A DNA stretch of 64,000 nt from Elysia chlorotica (lineage: Eukaryota; Mollusca; Gastropoda; Plakobranchidae): NCBI GenBank assembly GCA_003991915.1, contig RQTK01000238.1, positions 57,892 through 121,891 on the forward strand, written 5' to 3'. Below the pieces are notes generated by a model. It did not search any database. It saw only the letters and a program-made list of their open reading frames with translations, and had not been told where the DNA came from. Each line of letters opens with the position of its first letter. Positions within the stretch are counted from its first letter, which is position 1. The translations under genes were made by a program, and so were the position numbers. This document shows positions 46,141 through 58,870 of the stretch, piece after piece.

Positions 46141-47356
46141 GTAGTGCCTATGTAGGTTGGCTGGCCTTCAGTAGGAATATTTTGTCGTTTTCTATCCGAA
46201 AAACGGGTGCATCTTTCTCATTATTTTATCCTGATAAAATAATTCAATAAATTTTAAGTTTTCAAACACGTTTCGTTCTTGCCATCTTTCCTTTTTATCT
46301 GTTTCGGACATAATTACCTTTATGGTTATGAAAACGAATTGTAAACCAGTTGGTGTTTAAGATTTTCATCTATAATATTCCAAAAAAATGTATATGTCCG
46401 CCTGCCGGTATGTCTGTCTGTCTGTCCCGACTATCTGTCTGCCTGTCTGTCTCCCCCCCCCTTTCCCCTCCTCACACCCTCTCTCTCCCTCTCTCTCTGC
46501 CTTTCTCAAAATGTTCTCGTTTTCCTAGTTAATACTACCTCTTCATACAAATCCAGGGCAAAATATTCATTTTTTTTATTTTTTATTTAAACTCCTCAAA
46601 AAAGTTTTATTTCCTCTCAGACAGACATATGTAGTCTGTAGAAAGAATTGTCAGTTACCTAATGACTCTTGAATGAAATGGCAATAGATTTAGAACATAG
46701 ACCGTGGTATGTTGATTATTATCCTGCTTATATTTTAACATTGGCTGTTTTGAAAAAAAAAATTAAATAGAGCATCAGGTACCATCCTAGAGTTTTTTTT
46801 TCAAATTTAGACAATCCTTTTATTGCCCTTTCTTTATCTATATCATTTAAATATAACGCAACAATATTATGTACTCAGTATATGCTTTAAAAATCTAATT
46901 CGAAAACGATTAAAATTTTGTTATCTCCAAAACCCCTGTAACACACAGAAAAAAAACATCTTTGAGGATTTATAGTGCAATGCAATAAATCAATACTCTT
47001 TTAAGCATGTCGAATAGACGGTTATAACAATTAATGCTTTTTAGTATGATTGATTTGCATACTACTTTTTTGTTTCATGTGATAGTTCGATGACTTAACT
47101 TGTCACACGAAATTGATTTATCCGCTAGTAAGGTTGTAATTACTTGCTGTTGTAATGCCCTCATTAAATATCAGTTGATCATTCTCATTTTTTGCAAATA
47201 TGAATCTTTGGATGATGATGACAATCTATGAGAACTGGTCTTTAATTTTTAGCGTACAAAGAGAGCATTTATTATTTAACAGGTTAAAAAAAAACTTTGG
47301 AGTAGCTATCTTTTTATAGGGCTTCTTCTCTTTGGGGAATCTAGGACACGTTATAT

Positions 47357-47505
<149 letters not shown>

Positions 47506-47519
47506 GAGAGTCTCGTCCA

Positions 47520-47745
47520 GCGTCAGCACTATGATAGGCTATATTGTGGACGGGCCTCAAGACTGACGTCTGACAATTTTATGTGCTGCCACACACGAGA
47601 CAGGGCGGGGATACCATGACTCCTGTCTCAGCCGATCAAATTAAACAAACACCGATCTAACCAGGTGGGGACGAAATCGCCAAGGCTAGAACCACGGACC
47701 TCCTTCGCCGGATGCCGATGTTCTACATTCGGGCTACCGCGGTTG
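47520..47745 (-). mobile_element. tRNA-headed SINE next to a GA array
   Basis: Reverse copy: GCGTCAGCACTATGATAGGC, TTGTGGACGGGCCTCAAGAC, TGCTGCCACACACGAGAC, then head region AGAACCACGGACCTCC and GATGTTCTACATTCGGGC. Its 3' end abuts a long GA microsatellite. Confidence 0.65.
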
Positions 47746-47895
47746 AAATATATCAAGAGATTTCTCTCTTTTTCGATAGAGAATAATTATCTGGAGTAGC
47801 TAGACGTATTTTAAATGATGAATCCTAAGTTTACATTAACTTAATCTTTTTATACATATTCAGGTTAATTTTAGACAATGAAAACTTTGAAGTCC

Positions 47896-48780
47896 ACTCC
47901 ATGAACATTTGTAGGCTAACTCAAACGGAGAAATAGGGAGAAAATGTCATAAGAAGCCCAACACTTCATAACTTTATATGTGCAATATTATGAAGCAAAT
48001 ATATTTGAATTCATTATATGATAAGCAATTTGATTCGTTCTCGCTGATACAGCTTCATTGCAAAAAATGCTATGTGTAAAGACAACTACAACCATCATTT
48101 TAACCATTCTATAGAACATCGACATGAATCCCTGTTAAAGTTATAACAATTTTATATTTAATAATAAAGTCCAATGTCAGATCCACAGTTTCCTAACATG
48201 TGAAAAATGCCCTCAAATATAGGCATTCTTGAGATCACTATAAATGCAATTAACGCCACTCTCATCATACCCCATCTTCTTTTATAATCCTAAATCATTC
48301 TTATATGCCTTTCAAGGATTTTTGTAATATAAAACACGAATTTGTTAGGAAAATTGTAACCGCCTCCACATTATTTCTAATGGCGCACGTTGAATAGGCC
48401 TGTTATTAAGTACTCCATGAGGCTAACTCAAACGGAGAAATAGGGAGAAAATGTCATAAGAAGCCCAACACTTCATAACTTTATATGTGCAATATTATGA
48501 AGCAAATATATTTGAATTAATTAATGATAAGCAATTTGATTCGTTCTCGCTGACACAGCTTCATTGCAACAAATGCTATGTGTAAAGACAACTACAACCA
48601 TCATTTTAACCATTCTATAGAACATCGACACGAATCCCTGTTAAAGTTATAACAATTTCATATTTAATAATAAAGTCCAATGTCAGATCCACAGTTTCCT
48701 AACATGTGAAAAATGCCCTCAAATAATTATAGGCATTCTTGGGATTACTATAAATGCAATTAACGCCACTCTCATCATAC

Positions 48781-48783
<3 letters not shown>
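47896..48783 (+). repeat. Recent direct duplication of about 370 bp
   Basis: 47896-48273 and 48413-48783 are nearly identical (AGGCTAACTCAAACGGAGAA, ATGTCATAAGAAGCCCAACA, CCCTGTTAAAGTTATAACAA), with an AACATTTGTA insertion in copy 1 and an ATAATT insertion in copy 2. Copy 2 ends exactly where a CT array begins. Confidence 0.88.
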
Positions 48784-48825
<42 letters not shown>

Positions 48826-48910
48826 TCTTTCAATCTCTCTCATTCTCTCTCTCTCCCAACCACACTCTCAATCAGTCTCTCATGCTCTCCCTCTCTCTTT
48901 CCCTCTTTCT
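48782..48910 (+). repeat. CT-rich array
   Basis: CT repeat, pure at the start and imperfect later. It starts at the end of the duplicated segment. Confidence 0.85.
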
Positions 48911-49650
48911 CTACCCCCTCTCATCCTAACCTCTCCTACATGATTTAATTGACTATTGTTTAATAACGTCATGGTCTGTGGTCTGACGAAGAACAAACAA
49001 AAATATTAAACAAGACAAATGATAACCATGCTCACTCTTCAATCAGAACAGTAGAAGTTATTTCAAGCTCGTGCCGGGCTTTTCAGCTGTCAAGTTCAAT
49101 GCAAACCAACTTATCGTTCTGTGTAAACACTCGCCTTGTCCTCTGTGATATTTGCAAACTTTCTCGACGCGACTCGAACCAGCTGAATGTTATTCCAGCA
49201 AGATAGGTATTGGGATTTCTTATGAAGAACATCCTCTTCGCGGAACAAATTGTTCGGCGACGTGTTGAGTGGAATCGACCACCTTGTAACCAGCCTCACT
49301 GGTCTGATTTTACCAGAGTGTCAAGTGACAATTACTACTCAGGTTTATAAGAGAAACGGGACAAGAGAACAGTCGATAAATCTTCCCAGAAATGATAATG
49401 TGATAAGTTATACTAACCAAACAGCACACATTATTTATTAGTCTTAGCTGGTCGGAAAGAAGAAATGGTATAGTTCAATTTAGAGAAATGGGCAGACAGG
49501 TAGAGTGAGAGAAAAAGCTATCGTAATAATATTATAATGATCACCACTACGACAAGTACTGCCGCTATAACTTTACAATTATTTAAACTGTTAGTACATT
49601 TTTACTACCACAGTACCGTTTCGACGATTGTTACGAGTACTATTATTTAA
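48911..49650. other. Intergenic sequence
   Basis: Two overlapping 62-63 codon frames on opposite strands near 49111-49441 have balanced composition but no recognisable domain or splice context. Confidence 0.35.
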
Positions 49651-49654
49651 ACAA

Positions 49655-49868
<214 letters not shown>

Positions 49869-50109
49869 CAACTCTTTCACTTTTAATACTCTATCTGGCA
49901 AGAAACGCTGCTTTTTATTACTAATCTTCTCTTTCACTTCAAAAATAAAAAAAAAATTAACTTAATTTTTGTCGTTCAAAAAGAAGTTAATTTTAGCCCC
50001 AGATTTGACCATTTTTACTGTGCCAATTGAAAGCACTTGATTCACCCACCTTTTTAAATAACTTACCGAAAAAAAATAAAACAACCATAGAAATAGATAA
50101 TTAATAGTA

Positions 50110-50440
50110 TCAAGTGGTCGGATCGGTAGCTAGCCCTAACCGTTTGTTTGGATACTTTCCTCGCCACGGCGCAAGATCTATACCTGCGCCATAGGGCTCA
50201 ACCTTCGATTTTCCCCTTGCCCCTTTTGTGTCATTTTTCCGCCCCTGGGGACACACAGAATCGTCCCCTCGTCTACGATGCCGAACAATCGGAAATGCAA
50301 TTTTGATGGTGGCCACCCAGTTTAATTATGTTTGTCCGGCGCTGGAGGTCTTCCGCCAGTCCTCAAACAAGCAAGACGTCGGGTCTGAATTGATCTCTGC
50401 CGGTGGTAGGCTCATCAAAGCGTGTACCTTGATATAGATG
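50110..50440. other. GC-richer unidentified block before a TAG array
   Basis: Both strands have 60- to 70-codon open frames; the + strand ends in a peptide with SSNKQDVGSELISAGGRLIK. The composition contrasts with its surroundings. I do not recognise a protein, and it may be an interspersed repeat that carries the TAG array, since GC-rich sequence resumes at 50819-50900. Confidence 0.3.
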
Positions 50441-50465
50441 GTGCGAAGTCGCAGCGGCAGCAGTA

Positions 50466-50519
<54 letters not shown>

Positions 50520-50742
50520 ATAGTANNNNNNNNNNNNNNNNNNNNNNNNNNNNNNNNNNNNNNNNNNNNNNNNNNNNNNNNNNNNNNNNNNNNNNNNNNN
50601 NNNNNNNNNNNNNNNNNNNNNNNNNNNNNNNNNNNNNNNNNNNNNNNNNNNNNNNNNNNNNNNNNNNNNNNNNNNNNNNNNNNNNNNNNNNNNNNNNNNN
50701 NNNNNNNNNNNNNNNNNNNNNNNNNNNNNNNNNNNNNNNNNN

Positions 50743-50816
<74 letters not shown>

Positions 50817-50818
50817 AT
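50466..50818 (+). repeat. TAG array with assembly gap
   Basis: TAG repeat on both sides of 217 unknown bases (50526-50742), same strand on each side, with TAATAG variants at 50518 and 50813. Confidence 0.88.
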
Positions 50819-51189
50819 AGCTCCGTACAGGTTTCGGTGCTACAGGCTTTGCCGTCAACACGACGATAACGGATGACATAACCACGCCCATTAGACATGG
50901 GTTTTATAGTCGGTTATTAGCTTCAGAAGTCTAGGATAGAGCTATGATTGGAAGCTGGTGCAGATTATCTAACATATGTCTTAGTCCTCGCCCATGGCTC
51001 CGTAATCGCAAGGCCACTATTAGTAAGATAGAGTATGTTCTTTAACACCGACTTGATCAATCGTATTAATCCGAGTCAACATTCAAAAATTTTTCGAAGC
51101 TGTGTATAGTTAACTTAAATTTAAATAATGATATAGATGTTGTTCAGGCAGGCATTCCGTGTGATTTGTAATATCTCCGCATTTGTCTC

Positions 51190-51232
51190 AGTACTAGCGG
51201 GGCGCGCGGTGTGCTGGGGTAGACCATCGTAC
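51190..51232 (+). mobile_element. SINE head fragment
   Basis: GGGGCGCGCGGTGTGCTGG then GGTAGACCATCG matches the first 35 bases or so of the SINE at 17018. No body follows. Confidence 0.4.
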
Positions 51233-52402
51233 TAGTGAGAGAGATACTAAAGATTTGATTAGTGATAATAATCGGAATCGACAATTTTTTGGTTTGTGTA
51301 TAGTTAAATCGAGCTGAAACTATAATACGGATTCTTTCTATGTAGGAATTAAATGTGGTTTTTAGAAACATCACAAACTTCAGACGAAGAAAGCGAAACT
51401 TGTATGATGGGTCCCAATAAAGCATTTACGGCGACTTCCCGCCCTGAATGTAATAAACGGGGCTTTATCGATCCTATTAAAATTTTTTTACACCCACTCA
51501 ACCAGTTGTGAAAAAGGAACATTATAGTTTTAAAAACAACCATTTATTTTGCTCATTTAGACATGACCTGTAAAACTGTTTTTATCAAAAGTGAAAACAC
51601 TTATTAATGCTACAAAAACCTTATCAAAGATTATAATATACAAGACAGAAAAATTCAATATTGGAAGACTTTCGGTTTGTTTTTTTCAAAAGGGTACGCC
51701 ATTGATTTACTGGATGGACAACAATCTTGAAATAAAGAAAGGTTTAAAAAAAGAATTGAATTAAAAAACTTGAAAGAAACAACAACAACAACAACGCTTT
51801 AAATTAAGATAGAGAATAATAGGAAGGAAGAGACATGAAAAAAAAAGAAAAGGGATGATAAAAAAAAAGAAGAACAAGATGAAACAAAAGTGTAAATTGT
51901 GTGTAAAATTGTAATGACGCTGATAATGAACTCGTGAAATAGGCCAATCTTCTCTTCAAATTTGTTCAGTTACATCTGGGTCGTTATTTAGAAAGAAAAG
52001 TTTAACGAGAGAAGCCAAGCTCTTTCTTTACGAGATAGACGTCAGTAGGTAACGTGATCGACAAAAGAGCTAAGGAAGGATAAACTAATCATGTACCGTG
52101 TGGAATGCAATTAAACAACGTCGGGTAAAGAATCAATTTTTAGAGTGTCTTTTATTACAAGGAAAAAGTGATGTATTTTCATAGACAAGGTCATATTGTA
52201 AGCAATAATACAGTAATAATAATTATGCTGTTTTGCCAACAATATTTAAAAACCTAATTGTATACTTCAGCCTGCTTCAATGGTTAATATTGCGTTTTAT
52301 CCTACACATGTTTTGCACTACCCTCGTATTTTTCAACTAATTTTATCACAGAAACCGCAGAAAAAATATTTTGTTAAGAATGAAATGTTTACATGTTTAT
52401 TG

Positions 52403-52672
52403 GGGGAGAACTGGTGCAAGTGGTAGAGCGTTGCTCTCCAAATCGATAGGTCCGTGGTTCAGAAACTCATAATCTGTCAAAGCCGTATTTGTCCAACGTC
52501 GTCTCCTGCTGGTTGGGTCGCTGTCAGTATAATGCGATCGGCTGAGACAGGAGTCGTGGTATCCCCGCACTGTCTCTGTGTAGTCGCACAAAAAATTGTC
52601 AGACGTTAGTTTTGAACCCCTAGTCAAAAATAGCGATATATAGCGCTGAGGTTGGACGCTAAGCAACTAAGT
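52403..52672 (+). mobile_element. tRNA-headed SINE, second head type
   Basis: Head GAACTGGTGCAAGTGGTAG followed by AGCGTTGCTCTCC and a B-box-like GGTTCAGAAACTC, then the shared body (GCTGGTTGGGTCGCTGTCAG, GAGACAGGAGTCGTGG, AATTGTCAGACGTTAG) and end GAGGTTGGACGCTAAGCAAC. Same head type as the copy at 38655. Confidence 0.68.
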
Positions 52673-54556
52673 CGACTCAGCACTACTACTAAATGTTTCG
52701 GGGTGTGTGGGGAGCCTTTCTTTGCTCCCGTTACCAATACCAGAGGAAGATCGCTAGCTGGATAGCCAGGTTTGGTCTTGAGGGTCACATGTTGGAATTG
52801 GCTTGTCCAGTGAGACCACCATGAATGTTACCCTGCAGCAAAAAAGATAATTCAGGTCTATAGAGAATAGGATCTAGTTTTAGTTAGTTGAGAGAAAAAG
52901 GAGAGATGATTTTTTAAAATGTACAAGCTAGGCAGTTATAGAACTTACGAATATGTGTTGAAAATCCAGAATAACTATAGAGACATTTTTCTTTCAGACG
53001 AATAACACTGCTTTTCTACATTTTAATTTTATGGATGGGAAAGTACACATCAAGAGTTGAACATTTAAATCCGGGCTTTTACCAAATAACAAAATAATTA
53101 TAAGGTTATTTAATTTCTTTTGTTTAAACGATAGACATTTATTGCGTGGTAACATTACTTTAGATCAACATGAAGGAATAATGACTTTACTTGGTTTCAC
53201 GACCTAATGATATTTATAAATATTTGAACGTTATAGTTAACATTCGCATTTAAAAAGAAAATTAGACTCACCAATTCAAATTGTATATTTCAGGTTACTG
53301 CGTGGCTAAAAGAAAAGTAACAACGGTATTCAAACAACAATATTTCTTCTAAAACACTAAACGGATTGGACAATTTTGGCTCTCTACATCTCGGGAAAGA
53401 TTGATAACCAAACGCGGGTGCAGTTATGTACCTAAAGAATATACACAAGATAAAATTACACATTTTTTCTTCAATGCACAAATATAACGATATTATTCAC
53501 ACGTCATGACTTTTTAATTTATACTTTTGTCTTATTCTCTCGATAGAAATAAGGGATAATTTAAAAAGTTATAACCATCTTACGTTACTTGATTTAAAAG
53601 TGAAGACTACAACTATTTTTTTAAAGTCAGTCAAATCTGAAAAGACATGCTTGAAACAATGAAAAACAACAGCAACCCGTTACTATTAAAAACAAAAACA
53701 AAAACGAAACTCCGAAACACAAACTAACATAATTGTCGCACTTATTTACGTAAGACTGGAACTTCCTTAGCGTTCGACCTTTCTCTACTGCAGAATTTAC
53801 GAAATGATGATAAGTAGCACCAGAAAAAACTAGTGAAGAGAGTACCTACGTTAGCCTTTTCATTGATCTATGCCACGTCCCACTTCACCCATAATCTAAG
53901 TGAATAATAAGTTTCCTGCCGAGAGAAGTCACTCTATCTGCATGTGTAAATGTCAAAAAACTCAAAATAATCGAGGAATTTCAAATTAGGACAATTTTCA
54001 TCACTATCGCCATCACCATTTTCGTTCCCATTTTCATTATCGCCATTATTCATGATGACAAAAGCCTGTTTGTCATTAAGTGAAAAGCATGCAAAAAATG
54101 TATGGGTTTATAGTCTACTTATGTTTAAAGTTTTAGGTGAGAAATAAGAGCTTTAATCCAAGAAAGAAATGTCGAACTATGTATTGGTTTAACAATATAG
54201 TCAGATTGATAATATGATTGTTAGCTAAGAATGAGATTGATACAGTTTTTCTTGTAAGAAAAAATACCTGGAAGTGGAAAATAAGTAACTCTTTGTATTA
54301 ATTAAGCTGCAAAAATAAAGTTTAAAATATTCAGATCCGGTACAAATTCTACGTAAAAAAACTAAAAAAGAATCTTGGTTCAAAACAATATGTTTCATTG
54401 CCACATATACAGTGTACTTTTTGCATCGTTTCTGCACATACAATGCTAAATGATTCCTATGAGAAAATAGTTTTTTTTTTATCAAACAAAGGCAGCATCG
54501 ATTTTCATTTATGTTGTTTCCTAAGCCATGCATATGTCGGAAACACATAATAAGTA

Positions 54557-54580
54557 AATATATATATATATATATATATG
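54557..54580 (+). repeat. Short TA array
   Basis: About 12 TA units. Confidence 0.8.
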
Positions 54581-55161
54581 TTGTTAGGAAATTTTCCTAT
54601 GGCTTATCGAAAGTCGGGTGGTTAAGTACTTCCACCATGTTGTGTTTTCCCTCCTTCAAGTTTCTTGTGCGAATTGGTTTTAAGTATGGAGAAGTGGTCC
54701 TAAAATCGTTCCAATCATCCTCCACAAATCGGAAGACAGCGGTCCTCCACCAATCAGCAAAGTGCTCTACTTAGCAATCTTGTAAACCACGTGACTTTAC
54801 ATAAGAGGCTCTGCCAATAAGACACAGTAGAGCCACAGGAAATCTTTCTGGTTCAAGGAAAAAAAGTTGCTCGTACTCGGTGGTAAAAAAAAAGACGATA
54901 TTGATCCAGATATACAATGTCAGCTATCAAATTCTTCAGCCTTTAAAATTTGTTCTGCTATATCTGCAAACACATTTTGCAGTTAAAAATAAGTGCACAT
55001 GTGTGCATTTTAAATAATGATACGTTTAATGCAATTAAAATGAATTACATTTTTATTGTTGCTGAGATAATATTTATCAGTTAGCCATGAAAACATGATT
55101 AATTTAAGAGTTAGACACACAAAAAAAGAAGAGGGTGAATTACAAGATTGTGAAGTGAGAT

Positions 55162-55167
<6 letters not shown>

Positions 55168-55239
<72 letters not shown>
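55168..55239 (+). repeat. GA array
   Basis: Pure GA dinucleotide repeat. Confidence 0.9.
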
Positions 55240-55243
<4 letters not shown>

Positions 55244-55667
55244 ACAATTATTATATGATAACATGGCTAATGGAGAAGAATAATTATATAGAAGAAATGG
55301 GAGTAAAGGAGAAATATTTGACATAATTCAATGCAACTGTAGGAAAAATAGTTCCTAATGTACACTAGAAATATCCACAACAAACGAAATATAAGATTGA
55401 AGAAAGGACAGTAAGGTAATTAAAACAATATTGAACTTGACATCATTTTAAAAAAAGAAAAAAAAAGTCCTGCATGAAAAAATAACTAGTGTCTGTTTCA
55501 GTACTATCCAAAACAATTTTATTTGTCACTTGATCTCAGAGATTGTTTGCATCTGTCCCTTTCTGCCTCTGTTTGTCTGTGTTTCTTGCCCCTGTCCGAC
55601 TGTCCCTGTTTCTATCTTTCTTCGCACCCATTTCCCCACTTAGCCTTTTCTTTTCAATCCCATTATC

Positions 55668-55743
55668 TAAATCACAATAGTTGTTTTTTTTCTTGGAATC
55701 ACTCATAAATCACAATAGTTGTTTTTTTCTTGGAATCACTCAA
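55668..55743 (+). repeat. Tandem duplication of about 38 bp
   Basis: AAATCACAATAGTTGTTTTT followed by CTTGGAATCACTCA occurs twice in a row. Confidence 0.8.
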
Positions 55744-56440
55744 ACATTTTCAAATATTTCTGTACAATTATTAAATTGGTTTAATATCCCGATTACTTAA
55801 AAAAATGCCATGCACTTTAAAAACTACGATATCTATAATAATAAGATACTTGCGGGTGAGAAAGAGCACTCTCAGCCATATAATTTTAACAATTTATGCA
55901 AGCCTAACATATGGTTTAAAACGTAATGATAATATCCATTACAACATTAATTTCCCTAGTGCTTTATATCATTCTCGCGAAGGTAAAATGGTTTTAATCT
56001 GATAGAAAAGGCATATTGATCATAGCTATTTTTTGTTTAAATTTTTCAGAGACAAATTATAACCTTGATCTTTAATGGAAAAACTTCTAAGATGAGGATA
56101 CAAAATTATCAAATCATCAATATATAATCCATAATCATAGCGCTCATAAAACAAATTATATTGTGTAGGTGTCTGACTATTGGGATGAATAAGTTAACCA
56201 ACAACAAATTCTTTCGTTCCTTCATATTTACGTATTCACTTTGTTTTTGTGTGACTACGGCCAATATCTTGCTGGGAGCTAAATTACGCACCAAAAAGCT
56301 TTTAAAACACTTATCGAGGGATATAGGGTTGAGTTTGTGGTATAAATATGGAGTTGTCACGAAATATTTTAATTCTGAGTTAACCCTACCTGTGTGTTTC
56401 ATTGTACATGATACGTGCCCATATTTGTACATGTGTAACC

Positions 56441-56649
56441 AAAAGTTTTAGTAAACTCATGCCATGCTAGCTTTTACATTGATCTCGTCCAAGTGTAAGA
56501 GTGGTCACCATGAAAGCCTTTCATTTGTATAAAGATTGTTTTCAAAAGTTTTAGTAAACTCATGCCACACAAGCTTTTCCATCGACCCGCATACTAAGTT
56601 AATTGTGGTCACCATGAAAGCTTTTCATTTGTTTAAAGATTGTTTTCAA
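56441..56649 (+). repeat. Tandem duplication of about 103 bp
   Basis: AAAAGTTTTAGTAAACTCAT opens both units (56441, 56544); both end TTTCATTTGT..AAAGATTGTTTTC. The two differ mainly in the middle. Confidence 0.82.
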
Positions 56650-56999
56650 CTTCTATTATCTTAAAATAGTAATGTAAAGGAGATTCATAACAGAAGCAAT
56701 AAACCCGAGAACATTAGAAAAGTTGATGACGCTCTGTTTTTGGACGCTTGACAAGTCGATGCTATTATTTAGTAGCATACAAGACTTTCTGAACTTAACC
56801 AAACTTATATATTTTTGATAAAAATCTGGTACATGTAAGTGTACACTCGGTGCGGGGGTCTAAGGACTAAAGTATTTCAAATATTAGAAAACGCGCTTTA
56901 CAGATATACAGTTTTAGCAGTTTTTATCGAAAAACAGCTTGATGGCTGCACGAAATAAAACCTTGCAAAATGATTTCCGGTTTAACACCCAAATGAAAG

Positions 57000-57243
57000 C
57001 CAACAATTTTATTATGATACCGTTTTTAAAATACGTAACATGACGTAGATTACATGAATATCGGCGTAGGCAGAGATCCAGCGTATCTTTGCCAGGTCTC
57101 GTTATCAATTCATGAAATCGATTGATATAGTTATGCTGTGCCATGTGTCTCCATATACTATCTCCGTAACAAGTCCACTTAGTCCAAAATTCGTGAATTA
57201 AATAGGAGAAAAATTTTTTTGATTGAAATAGGAAAGATTGCAA
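57000..57243 (-). mobile_element. Possible LINE endonuclease scrap
   Basis: The minus strand reads NYINRFHELITRPGKDTLDL followed by CLRR within a 109-codon open frame. The pattern resembles the L.Q.V..PTR...TLDL motif near the end of LINE endonuclease domains. No other domain is visible nearby. Confidence 0.3.
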
Positions 57244-57838
57244 ATAGAAAATGTAGGTCTTCTTTTTGTGTAAGAAAGCTTGAAAATAATTTCATATTTG
57301 TAAAGTACACAGAATCAGAAAAATTTGCTCACAAAATAAATTGCAATGTGCTTTATAAAACTTTATAAACCTATTTGTCAAAACTGTTTTAAGATATATC
57401 TTTTTATTCGTTAATAGACTAATATTTCTAGGTCTTTAACGAGCGTATATACAGTAATGAGTAATTAAAACATAGTGGCATAATTGGGATCCAGTGTGAT
57501 TTATAACTTGATAATTACAGTTATGTTACTTGAGTGAATGGTTTTGGTGAACATTTTCAGGGAATGTTTAAAAGACATTCTCCGCTTACAATCATAACAT
57601 CTCTTACATTGATATGATTCTTTCAAATAAACTACCTTTTAAAATAACAAAACAGAAATACTTTATCAGTCACCACGTCACTGTTAAGAAAAAAAAATTA
57701 ATACATAGTTGGTCTGACGCGACGCTAAAATCTGAATTTTAAAAAAATGTAATTGTCTTACAAAGCAAGAAAAGTTAGGTGACTAGGATTCAACAGATAC
57801 TAATTGATAAACCCACGATACAAACTCCATGCTTTCTC

Positions 57839-57930
57839 AGGAGGACAACAATCTATCCATGGACGGCTACAGTCAGTCCACAACTGCCTCGGACTGGTTG
57901 CCCTTCAGTTTGGCTAAGCTTGACATGATA
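57839..57930 (+). other. Possible isolated coding exon
   Basis: After CCATGCTTTCTCAG, a plausible acceptor, one frame reads EDNNLSMDGYSQSTTASDWL then PFSLAKLDM. Base composition is richer in GC than the surroundings. No donor is convincing and I do not recognise the peptide, so this is a weak candidate for an exon of a gene reaching outside the window. Confidence 0.25.
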
Positions 57931-58664
57931 AAAAGTTATCGTTCGTGGATAATTTGGACATCTTAAAAATATTTTCACTCAATACTATATAATTACCCCT
58001 AAAAAGACAAACTGTGAATAGTGGTGAATAAATAAACTAGAGAAATTCACTTAAAAGTGTAGGAAAACTGTAAATGTAAATAAATGAGTCGAAAATCAAA
58101 GAGCAAAAATGTAAAGATCATAAAGCGCAGTCAGAACGACTAAGCAGAGGATGAATCTTAATTGTTTTAGAATAATGTCAAGGGGAAAATTTCACCGGTC
58201 TCGCCCACTTTATCGTGTACTTCGCTGTTCCTCTAAATATTGACAAATCATCAAGAGCCACTCACTTCCATGAGCTTCAAAGAACATGAGCAGAAGCACA
58301 CTGTAGCCGATAATTGATCCTGTTTGCAAGTTTCGTCAGCCATGACTCCGCTACACTTCACGGTCTGAGATTGTTACACAAACAGGTCTTACTCTGGTTT
58401 TGTCGAATTTAAAACATTTGGGTTTGTTAATGTATGATTAACTTCATAACAAGAAGTTAGCGGCTCGTATGGAGAGCGCAATAATTTGTCAAAGATATCG
58501 ATAGAAAATACAGTCCTAAAATGTACATTCTGAAAAAGATAACAATACACAACACGATATTATCTTTGAGATTACTAAGAGAAGTATTGTCATAAAATGC
58601 TCATGTTATATCTAAAAATGATTATAATAATAAAAAAAACAACAAGAAACAATAACATCCTGAA

Positions 58665-58870
58665 TATTCTCTCTCTCTGTCTCTCATTTTATAAACCTCT
58701 ATATTCCACTCTCTCTCCATCTCTCTCATTACCTCTCTCTCGTACCGTCTTTTTCTTTATCTCTCCTTTTCTTTATTCTAGTCTTCTGTCTTTCTTTATT
58801 CTCCTCTTTTCTCTCTCTTGTTCTTTCATTTAGCTCTCTCTCTCTTTCTCTCTCTCTGTCTCTCTCTATC
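58665..58870 (+). repeat. CT-rich imperfect repeat
   Basis: CTCTCT, CTTTT and TTCTC units. The 78-codon open frame here is low complexity. Confidence 0.75.

Larger units (their letters stand above)
45181..47350. other. Intergenic sequence
   Basis: Holds the CAA array, a possible LINE scrap and a short TGTC/pyrimidine patch (46408-46505). The open frame at 45142-45360 reads like a soluble peptide (SLTPDSNTVELEQLKLRGSE) but is unsupported. Confidence 0.4.
52673..57000. other. Intergenic sequence
   Basis: AT-rich, with short TA and GA arrays and two small tandem duplications listed separately. The 107-codon minus-strand frames at 54225-54548 and 56109-56432 show no known motif. Confidence 0.4.
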
